From CAYXDO01 sp964463485 (GTDB lineage: Bacteria > Myxococcota > Kuafuiibacteriia > Kuafuiibacteriales > Kuafuiibacteriaceae): a stretch of DNA of 64,000 bases. The notes under the pieces are model-generated. The model was not told where the DNA came from. It saw only the letters and a program-made list of their open reading frames with translations, and searched no databases. Position 1 is the stretch's first letter, and every line of letters begins with the position of its first letter. The translations under genes were made by a program, and so were the position numbers. The stretch spans positions 12,303 through 76,302 of the forward strand of contig CAYXDO010000034.1 in the NCBI GenBank assembly GCA_964463485.1. The letters run 5' to 3'. Of this stretch, positions 7,080 through 14,700 are shown in pieces.

Positions 7080-8702
7080 TCATCGGCCGTCCCTGCTCAC
7101 CGCTCGGATCGAGCTCGCTCGCCCCTCGGCCTCCATGACTGCGCGAATAATCTCCCTTCTCGCCTCTGCGGCTCGCTCGGGGTCGACGGCCACGGCCAGA
7201 CTCAGCTCCTCGTCGACGACCGGCCGCACTCTCGTCGGACAGCTCGCCAGCAGGCGCTCTCGGATTTCGTCGGTAGCGGTTCGCAGGTAGACGACCCATC
7301 GCTCCACGGGCACGCGGGACCAAGTCTCTTCTAGCGCGGCGGGAGGCGCTCGGAGGAGCTGCGACTCGATCGGGAGGCCTGCGGTCAGGAGCGCGGGCCG
7401 ACGGCTCGTGATTTCTGCGGCGAAGGCGTCTTGCTCGGCTCTCGGGAGGACGTCCAAGAGTCCGATGATTCGCGTGGTCTCCTCACCCTCCATCCGGGCG
7501 GACTCACCGTGCTCTCGGAGCGCCTCGGCCAGGCGGCGGACCTCCTTCGGCTGAGTGGGTGCACCCAAGAAGAGCTCGCGCAGCAATTCGCGTCGCTGGG
7601 CCTCGCCGAGCGAGCTCAGGTAGACCTCGACCAGGTGCTCGGGCGCGTGCCGCAACAGGATCGACCTGAGGCGCGTGTCGAGCCTCGCGGCCAGCGCGAC
7701 GAAGACCTCAGGTGAGTAGCCGAAGAGCTCGTCGAGCTCCGGATCTCGGGGCTCGCCGAGGTGGGCGAGACGGTCGGCTTCGAGCTCCGCGCGGATCCTG
7801 CGCAGCAGCTCGTCTCGCTCGTCCGCGTCGAGCGGCGCTCGCAACACGTCCAGGGTCTTCTCCCCCAAGGACGGAAGCGCGGTCCTGGCCATGGGGTCGT
7901 GCGCGAGGTCTCGCACCACGAACTCACCCAAGAGCGCGACGCTCTTGGCGACCACGTCGTGCTCACCCCGCACGATCAACGACCGAAACACTCTACGCGT
8001 GCTCGGGCGATGAGTTCTGAGCTCACCCACGAGCTCGTCGGAGGCAGGCGGAGGTAAGACCGTCACGGCGGGTCGCGCCGCTTCCCCCGCGGGCTCTGGC
8101 TCGGGCGCCCAGGGGCCCGCGAGATTTTCCATTCGCGCTACGAGCCGCAGCACGACGATCGCAAGGATCGCCGCGAGCAAGAGGAGCGGCACACTCTCCG
8201 CCAGCCGGAGCCAGAATACATCGCCGAGTTGAGGAGCGACCGGCGGCGCCTGCGCGGGCGGCGCGATCACGATGGGCGGCGCGGGCTGCGGCGCTTGCGG
8301 GACAGGCCTCTCCGGCGCTTCTTCGACTCGCGGCGCTCGAGCCTCTTCGACCGGCAGCGTCGGGAAAGGGACGTTCTGCTCGACCACACTCACCGGCAAA
8401 CCCAACTCGGAGATGCGATGGCGAACTCGATCCGCGACGAACTTCCTTACGGGCGCTTCGAGCCGCGCGTCGAACAAGATCGTGAGTCGAATGCTCGATG
8501 GGACCCGACGGCTCGCCGCCGAGTCGTCGAAGCCAGGCTCGGTTCCCGCGGGAGTCGCTCCAGGCTTGGTCTCGATCGCGACGTCGATGACGTCACACCG
8601 CGCTCCGCAGAGGGATTCGAGCAGCGAGCGCGTGCGCGCACGGACGTCCTCGATGGTGGGCTGAGTCGTGAGTACGCAGAGGATCGCGAAGTTAGTGAAC
8701 AC
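7080..8702 (-). CDS. FliF(RBM3)-FliG fusion-like membrane protein, last gene of the motor operon
   Basis: A 540-residue protein, GTG start, overlapping motB by 11 bases. Residues about 15-115 resemble the third ring-building motif of the flagellar MS-ring protein FliF: IEDVRARTRSLLESLCG, then SIRLTILFD, then a helix ending SVVEQNVPF. A Pro-rich linker (118-158) leads to one membrane helix (about 170-188). Residues about 320-400 resemble FliG middle, with YSPEV where FliG has the FliM-contacting EHPQ motif. Residues 445-527 match FliG-C: ERWVVYLRTATDEIRERLLAS, then R491, the acidic pair E498-E499 and L500, then EARREII. By hand alignment R491 and E498/E499 sit at the E. coli torque residues R281 and D288/D289, while R297 corresponds to D507. 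FliF and FliG are separate proteins in ordinary flagella. The N-terminal hydrophobic stretch is very short, so topology is uncertain. Confidence 0.75.
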   Translation of the reverse strand: MFTNFAILCVLTTQPTIEDVRARTRSLLESLCGARCDVIDVAIETKPGATPAGTEPGFDDSAASRRVPSSIRLTILFDARLEAPVRKFVADRVRHRISELGLPVSVVEQNVPFPTLPVEEARAPRVEEAPERPVPQAPQPAPPIVIAPPAQAPPVAPQLGDVFWLRLAESVPLLLLAAILAIVVLRLVARMENLAGPWAPEPEPAGEAARPAVTVLPPPASDELVGELRTHRPSTRRVFRSLIVRGEHDVVAKSVALLGEFVVRDLAHDPMARTALPSLGEKTLDVLRAPLDADERDELLRRIRAELEADRLAHLGEPRDPELDELFGYSPEVFVALAARLDTRLRSILLRHAPEHLVEVYLSSLGEAQRRELLRELFLGAPTQPKEVRRLAEALREHGESARMEGEETTRIIGLLDVLPRAEQDAFAAEITSRRPALLTAGLPIESQLLRAPPAALEETWSRVPVERWVVYLRTATDEIRERLLASCPTRVRPVVDEELSLAVAVDPERAAEARREIIRAVMEAEGRASSIRAVSRDGR

Positions 8703-9387
8703 GAATCACGACCCTCCGGTTTCTCTTTCGCAGCTCCTCGATCTCCTGCGGTGAGCCCGTGGGTCTGACCGAGGTAGAGGTGGACACATGTCGCCGGCCC
8801 TCGAGGTCGAGCGGGCGCGTGTCCGCGTAAGCGATGATCGAGAGGCGATACTCATCGACACCGCGCGCGGCGAGCTCTCGCCGGACTTCCAGCGCGCGCG
8901 CCGCGGAGAGCTCCCAGTTGGACGCGAACCTAGCGGTCGAGATGGGTACGTCGTCGGTGTGGCCTTCGACGACGACGCGGTATTTGTGCGGGAGCTTCGA
9001 CAAGATGACCTCGATCTTTCCGACGAGCGCACGACCTTCGGGCGACAGCGTCGCGACGCCCGACTCGAACGCGATGCGGTCTTGGATCTGAATGGCGAGG
9101 CCTTCCGCATCGAGCTCCGCGATCACTGCGCCGCTGAGGCCCTCTTTCTCGACGAGCTTGGCGACCTCGACGGAGAGGGTCCGGAGGCTCGGGCCTTGCG
9201 CGGTTCTCGAGTCGAACGCGGAGGGCAGGGCGTCGAGGGTTTCGAACGAGACCTTCGCCATCGACACGAGCACGACCATGAACGCCAAGAGGTTGATGAC
9301 GAGGTCGGCCAAGGAGATCAGCCAAGGATCTTCGACTGGAGGTCCCGCTTCGGCGGCCTCGAGGGCGAGGTCGACGCCGGCCTTCAC
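8692..9387 (-). CDS. motB: MotB-type stator subunit (OmpA-like peptidoglycan-binding domain)
   Basis: A 231-residue protein starting at GTG 9387, overlapping the motA stop by four bases (GTGA). The N-terminus has PWLISLADLVINLLAFMVVLV: one membrane helix with Asp28 placed like the ion-binding Asp32 of E. coli MotB. A plug/linker region follows. The C-terminal OmpA/MotB domain shows VVVEGHTDDVPI, NWELSAARALEVRRELAARGV and the R/N-rich end RKRNRRVVIRV. It should anchor the stator to peptidoglycan and conduct ions together with the MotA-type neighbour. The longer open frame reaching 10092 is only the antisense of upstream coding sequence; the GTG start fits the domain and the operon spacing. Confidence 0.92.
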   Translation of the reverse strand: MKAGVDLALEAAEAGPPVEDPWLISLADLVINLLAFMVVLVSMAKVSFETLDALPSAFDSRTAQGPSLRTLSVEVAKLVEKEGLSGAVIAELDAEGLAIQIQDRIAFESGVATLSPEGRALVGKIEVILSKLPHKYRVVVEGHTDDVPISTARFASNWELSAARALEVRRELAARGVDEYRLSIIAYADTRPLDLEGRRHVSTSTSVRPTGSPQEIEELRKRNRRVVIRVH

Positions 9388-10124
9388 CGCTCGTTCTCCG
9401 TGATCACGGCGCGAAGCTCCCCGATCGCTCGGCCTTCGAGCGCGAGGATCAGCGCGCGCTCGACGAGCCGCTGCTCGCCGATGCCGGAGGCGAGGTAGGC
9501 GCGGATGCGAACGGCGATTGGCATGTAGATGCAGTAGCAGAGCACGAGCCCGTACAAGGTCGCGAGCAGCGCCATGGCCATGCCGGGTCCGAGCGCGGCG
9601 CCGTCGCGCATGTGCGAGAAGAGGTCGACGAGGCCGAGGATCGTGCCGATCATGCCGAAGGCGGGCGACAGCCGTCCGAGGTGTTGGAAGAGCTCGTCGG
9701 CCGACCGAACCTCGGTGACGAAGCGGTACGTGGAGCCTGCGATCGCTTCGCGCAGCTCGGCCTCGTCGGCTCGACCGAGCGCGTGGGGCGCGAGCTTTCG
9801 GACGTGTTCGTTGGTGGCTTGGAGCGCCGACGCCCGAGCTTCTTCGAGCCTGGACTCGCGCATGGCTCTTGCGATCGCGGCGACCTCTTCGGAGGCCACG
9901 TCGAGGCTCTTGGTGCGGTCGTAGGCGAAGGCTCGGCCGACGATCTTGAGCGTTCGGGCGAGCTCGGAGAAGGAGTAGCTGACGAGCGCGACGCCGGGAG
10001 GTCCTAGCACGAGAAGGACCATCGCCGCGGGGTTCACGAGGCCGCCGAACGGGAGCTTGTCGCGCACGAAGGCCGATGCGGCGAACGCGCACATCGTGAC
10101 CAAGACGCCGAGGACGACGTTCAC
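9384..10124 (-). CDS. motA: MotA/PomA-type stator subunit
   Basis: A 246-residue inner-membrane protein with GTG start at 10122-10124, preceded by ACGGAGGA about 7 bases away. It has the four-helix plan of true flagellar MotA/PomA proteins rather than the TolQ/ExbB or AglR type. Helix 2 contains GGLVNPAAMVLLVLGPPGVAL, as in PomA/MotC. A long cytoplasmic loop carries charged residues (RTLKIVGRAFAYDR, then ARAMRESRLEEAR). The conserved LSPAFGMIGTILGLVDLF and GPGMAMALLATLYGLVL form the last two helices. Together with MotB it would form an H+ or Na+ driven torque generator. Only 2 bases separate it from the preceding lipoprotein gene's stop. Confidence 0.92.
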   Translation of the reverse strand: MNVVLGVLVTMCAFAASAFVRDKLPFGGLVNPAAMVLLVLGPPGVALVSYSFSELARTLKIVGRAFAYDRTKSLDVASEEVAAIARAMRESRLEEARASALQATNEHVRKLAPHALGRADEAELREAIAGSTYRFVTEVRSADELFQHLGRLSPAFGMIGTILGLVDLFSHMRDGAALGPGMAMALLATLYGLVLCYCIYMPIAVRIRAYLASGIGEQRLVERALILALEGRAIGELRAVITENER

Positions 10125-10126
10125 GA

Positions 10127-10678
10127 TCAGTCCTCCGTCAGCGTCGAGAGCGCGGCGGCCACGGACGTGTTGTCCGGGTTCTTCGCGAGCACGCGCTCCC
10201 AAGCAGTGCGAGCAAGCGCCGTTCGTTTGAGCTTCAAGTAAAGTGTGCCTTTCATCTCCAGCACGCGCTCGTCGTCTGGGTGTCGAGCTTCGAGCCGCAA
10301 CAAGTCGACGAGGGCGAGCTCGTATTGTTTCCTTCGATAGAGCTCACCGATGCGCGCGAGGGACTCGAGGTACAGCGCGTCGGGCTCGTCGGAAGCGGCG
10401 GGCGTAATGGGTGTCTGTACGCTCTTGGTCTCCGGCATCTTCTGAGTCGGGTCGAGCGGGATCGACGCCACGAAGGCCCCAGCGGCGTCGACCGACGGGA
10501 TCTCGACCTGCCAAGATCGCGTCCCGTCGGTCATGCGAATCACATAAGGGGCCAACGTTGGTCGCGTCGGCGTGTTGGGGTCGGCGATCGCGTCGGCGGG
10601 CACGAGGATCGTGCGGGGGCCGCTCTGACAAGCGTTCATGACGATGGCCATCGCGATGGCAACTTTCACTCGAGTCAC
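10127..10678 (-). CDS. Lipoprotein with TPR-like C-terminal region, motor operon
   Basis: About 183 residues. The N-terminus has a basic start, a hydrophobic stretch and a lipobox-like IVMNAC near residue 17, so it is probably an envelope lipoprotein. Residues about 100-180 form two TPR-like helical pairs (ALYLESLARIGELYRRKQYELALVDLLRL, then the pair around LYLKLKRTALARTAWERVLAKNP). GTG at 10678 gives the same GTGA overlap with the upstream stop seen elsewhere in this operon; TTG at 10681 is the alternative. Its place between an outer-envelope protein and the stator genes suggests a periplasmic adaptor that links the motor to the envelope, which is inference. Confidence 0.8.
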   Translation of the reverse strand: MTRVKVAIAMAIVMNACQSGPRTILVPADAIADPNTPTRPTLAPYVIRMTDGTRSWQVEIPSVDAAGAFVASIPLDPTQKMPETKSVQTPITPAASDEPDALYLESLARIGELYRRKQYELALVDLLRLEARHPDDERVLEMKGTLYLKLKRTALARTAWERVLAKNPDNTSVAAALSTLTED

Positions 10679-11760
10679 CAATTGAACGACACTCCTGCCG
10701 TGCCTCCGACGCCTCCGAGGTCACGGCCGTCAAACTCACTCTTGGTGAGGAACAAGGCGTACGCGTAGACGCCGAATCGGAAGCGCAGCAAGAGCTCCGC
10801 GCCGACCTGAAAACACGCCGCGTTCCCTTGGTTGCCAACGAGCAGCGCGCCTCCTTTGACCCCCAACCGAAGCTCCGGGTTCGTGAGATCGGGACGAAAC
10901 GGGAGCCACCACGACCCTGCCGACAGCATGCCGCCAGCGAGCCGTTCGGGGCTCAAGAAGCCGGCGAGCTCGAGGCCGAAGAGCACTCGTCCGTCGGCGC
11001 CGAAGCGTTCGAAGATCCGCCAGGCCAACGTCACACCCGAGATGTCGCCGCCCTCCGGATCGTCGTAGGGCAGCAGCCCAAAGCCGAGGCCCACCGAGTA
11101 GCCGAAGGTCGGCCGGCCCTCGAGCAACGCCTCGAGCTGCTCGAGACGCGCGAGCCTTCGCTTGGGCGAGTCAGACATGCGGTAGAGCACCGGCGTCTCT
11201 CCATCGGCGCGATACGACTCAGCCCAGATCACCATCGAATCGGCTGCGCGTACGACGCGAAAGTCCATCTCGACCGCTGCTCGCTCTCGATCGAAGCCGA
11301 ACGCTACGTCGAGGAACGAGGTCGCGCCGATCTGCGCCGCCACGGCCCTCGCTTGCTCCGAGCTCACGAGGCCTTTGCGCATCACGAACCGATCACCTTC
11401 GACGCGGGCGGTCATCGTTTGGCACTCCAAACACTCGACGACCTTCACCTCCGTGCCGCTGTGGATGCCCGTGATCAACGCAGAGACGAGGTGAGCTCGC
11501 ATGGAGGGCGCGACGTTCGCTCCGAGCGCGACGGTGCGGAGCGCGATCGGCGACACGGAGGTCTTTGGGAGCTCCAGGATGGCCGCGGTGGCCTCGTCCA
11601 CGATCTCTTGGATCAACTCGTCGAGCCACACCTCGGTGCGCGTGGCGCGGAGATCGGCCTCGGTGAGAGGCTCGGGAGCGTTCGGAGGTTCCTCCGCGTG
11701 AGCGGCGTGGACACATCCGAAGGCTGCGATCGCGACCGCGAGTCCTTTCTTACGAATCAC
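10675..11760 (-). CDS. Secreted FlgO/CsgG-like envelope protein with beta-rich C-terminus, motor operon
   Basis: A 361-residue protein starting at GTG 11760 (GTGA overlap with the giant ATPase gene). It has a cleavable-looking signal (IRKKGLAVAIAAFGCVHAAHA). Residues about 60-190 follow the alternating pattern of FlgO/CsgG-type envelope domains: LRTVALG near the start, a helix with HLVSALITGI, EVKVVEC, then ARAVAAQIGATSFLDVAFG and MDFRVVRAADSMVIWAESYRA. The remainder (about 225-361) is Gly/aromatic-rich with short alternating strands and ends in the aromatic SFNW, as outer-membrane beta barrels often do. FlgO is an outer-membrane lipoprotein needed for flagellar function in Vibrio, so the association fits the MotA/B context. 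The assignment is by pattern only. Confidence 0.62.
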   Translation of the reverse strand: MIRKKGLAVAIAAFGCVHAAHAEEPPNAPEPLTEADLRATRTEVWLDELIQEIVDEATAAILELPKTSVSPIALRTVALGANVAPSMRAHLVSALITGIHSGTEVKVVECLECQTMTARVEGDRFVMRKGLVSSEQARAVAAQIGATSFLDVAFGFDRERAAVEMDFRVVRAADSMVIWAESYRADGETPVLYRMSDSPKRRLARLEQLEALLEGRPTFGYSVGLGFGLLPYDDPEGGDISGVTLAWRIFERFGADGRVLFGLELAGFLSPERLAGGMLSAGSWWLPFRPDLTNPELRLGVKGGALLVGNQGNAACFQVGAELLLRFRFGVYAYALFLTKSEFDGRDLGGVGGTAGVSFNW

Positions 11761-14700
11761 TTGGGTTTCTTGATGGGTCGCACGGGGCGGACTGGGCGTG
11801 CGGGGGCGCGTCGCAGCTTCGGGAGGATCGCGGTGAGCTCTGCTTGTCGGTGGTAGGGCCGGCCGGCGACGACCTCGTGCGCTTTCATCGCGAGGTCTTT
11901 GCTTCGCGTGATCTGCTTTCGCTTATCGTAGTGGAGGGCGGCTTCGAGGTAAGCGGTCCCTAGGCCGTCCTCGAGCGGCAAGAGCCCGGGCGCGTCGGCG
12001 AAGGCCGCTTCGGCCGCCTCGAGGCCCGAGGTGATCTCGGCCTCTGCCGCTTGTTTGAGGGCCAACCGTAAATCGAGGACCGCGAGCACGGCCGAAGTCT
12101 TCGGATTCTGTTGGTGCTCTAGGGCCCCCGCGATTTTCGGGCGAAGCTCCGCCGCGCGTTCGACGTTGTTTCGATCGAGCTCCGCGGAGGCGAGCAGCCA
12201 CGTCGAGTATGCCGCGCGGTCTTCGTCGTTCTGTTCAGCTCTGAGCGCGAGCTCGCGGGTGAAACATTCGACCGCTTCGTCGAGGTGCCCGCCCATGTGT
12301 TTGCACACGCCCAAGGTCGAGAGCGCGTTCGCGAGGCCCACGTGATGCTCGAGCTCCTCGAAGCGTGTGACCGAGCGCTTGGCGTGCTCTTCGGCGTCGT
12401 GGAGCTGACCCTGTTGGTACAGCACGCCGCCGAGCAGCATGAACATGAACGCTGCGCCGAGCGGATCGTCGGAGCCCAGATCGATCTCGAGGGCGCGTCG
12501 GTAATGCTCCTCGGCGCCAGCGAGATCTCCGCGGCGCTCCATCACGCCGCCCACGCTGGAGATGCAGTCCGAGATGCCGTCCTGATCTTCCAACTCTTCG
12601 CGGATCGCGAGGGAGCGTTCGTAGTGGATCTCTGCGCTGTCGAGATCTCCGCGCGCCTCGTGCACCCGCCCGAGCCCCATGAGGCAGTCCGCGACACCGG
12701 GTCGATCCGCTCCGGCCTCACGAATCGACAGTGCCCGCGTGAAGCTCTCGAGCGCGCCGTCATAGTCTTCACGCTCCGCCAGCACGTTGGCGATCTTCAC
12801 CAGCGTCGCTGCGATCTCGGGCTTGGAGTCGATCTCCTCTTGCTGTGCGAGCGCACGACGATGGAGCTCGAGCACACGCTCGAGGTCCCCGCGTTTTTCG
12901 TAGAGCGCGGCGAGCGTGCCTAGCGTCTCGGCGACGCCGGCCCGATCTTCGATGTCGGCGAGCAGCGTGAGCGACTCGACCAGGTACTGCTCCTCGCGTT
13001 CGTCGTCGCCTCGATGTGCGAACAGCACGGCGAGTCGCTTCAGCGATCTCGCCAGCGGGAGCTTGTCGCCGATCTCTCGGCGGAGCTCGAGCTCGCGAAC
13101 CAGATGGACCTCCGCGCGCGCGGCGTCTCCGCGGCTGTGGTAGAGCACGCCGAGGCTCCCGTGGGTCGTCGCCGCGAGCTCCGTGAGACCGCGGCTAGTG
13201 GCCGTTTCGAGCGCTTCTACGAAGAGCTTTTCGGCCAGAGCACCCTCCTGGCGACGGTCCGCGGCGATCGCGAGCATGTTGAGCGCGCGAACCTCCACGC
13301 GCGCGTTGCCGGAGTCGTGAGCGAGCTTCTTGGCCTCCTCAGCGAGTCGCTCGCTCGCTTCACGGTCCCCTTTTTGTCCAACCAACACCGCGTGATTCTG
13401 CTTGGCTTCGGAAGCGTGGAAGCTGTCGCCGACCTCGACCAAGCCGGTGAACGACGACTCGAACAACGACGCGGCCTCGTCTGCCTTGCCTCGCAGCGCG
13501 GCGATCTTGCCTCGGCCGAGGTCTGCTCTCAGCCGCTCTCGACGGTCGCCCGCTTTGCCCGCGTGCGCCCCTGCGCGCTCGTACAACACTTCCGCGGCCT
13601 CGAGGTCCGACTTCGACACCGCGAGCTTGGCGAGGCGCATCTCGGCGTGCGCCCGCCGCGCCTGATCATCGATGCCCTCGGTCGAGGCCAACAACGCTTT
13701 GGCGACGGCCTCGACGATCGGCTCCTCGCCGAGCCGAACCGCCTCGTCGAGCGCTTCGCTCATCCCGAACACGTGGGAGCTGTGTCGGCCCTTCGAGAGC
13801 GCGGCGAGCAGGTCCGTGCCGGACGCGTCGTGGCCCGCGAGCAACTCGATGAGCGCGTCGCGCACCACTCTGACCAGGAGCTCGTGCTCCGGGCGTAGCT
13901 GTCCGTCGGCGCCCGGAACACACTCCTCGAGTGCCTCCAGAGCGAGACTCCACCGCCCGGCCCGCGCTGACCTCACGATGATCTCCGAGACCGAAGCCTC
14001 GAGGCTCGGGAAGCGCAGCGCACGCACCGCGAGCTCACGAAGGTCTTCGCCCGAATGAACCTGCGGCTCGTGGTGTTCGACGAGCAGGTGCTCGAGAAAC
14101 GCCGCGTGACACAATGATACGAAGCACCGATCGTCGTCGCGCTCCTCGACGAGCAAGCCGAGATCGAGGAGCTGGCCATAAGGCGAGTCGATTTGACCGT
14201 TCACGACGGCCGCGCGAAGCGAGTCCACCTCGTAGAGGCGCTCGTGCGGAATCGCATGGGCCCGTAAGGCGTCCAGCTCTCGAACGAAAGCCCTGAGCAA
14301 GTCTCCCCGCTTCTTGCCGGTCGACTCGTCTTTGGCTTCGACCGACAGGCGCTTCGAAATCCAACTGGAGATCAGCTCCTGACGAGTCCCGACCGACCCG
14401 TGTTCTTTGGCAAGGCGCAAATACAAAGGTACGGCGACCGCGCGACTGCGTGTCGGGTCGAGCGATCCCAACCCGAGCGAGCCGTCCAGCTTTTCGAAGA
14501 GCTTCGAGCGTTCGTCGCCCGAGAGCGGACGCAGGTGGAAGGTGAGCTCGTCGCCGGCCTCGTTCTCCGCGGTCAGATATCGAGCCTCGAGCGATGGAGC
14601 CGGGCGCGTGCGCGCGGGGAGCCTCTCCAAGAAGCCGCTGCGCGCGGTCGCGACCAGCTTGAACCACGGATAGCGGACGGCCTGTCGAACCATGGTGTCG

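Noticed and set aside
6719..7334. Forward-strand ORFs between nnrS and the motor operon
   Set aside because: Compositionally they look antisense to the AlbA_2 remnant and the fliG-like gene, with no recognisable motif and no ribosome-binding site.
8692..10092. 466-residue protein containing MotB
   Set aside because: The first half is the antisense of motA in another frame (Arg-rich); GTG 9387 gives a normal 231-residue MotB.
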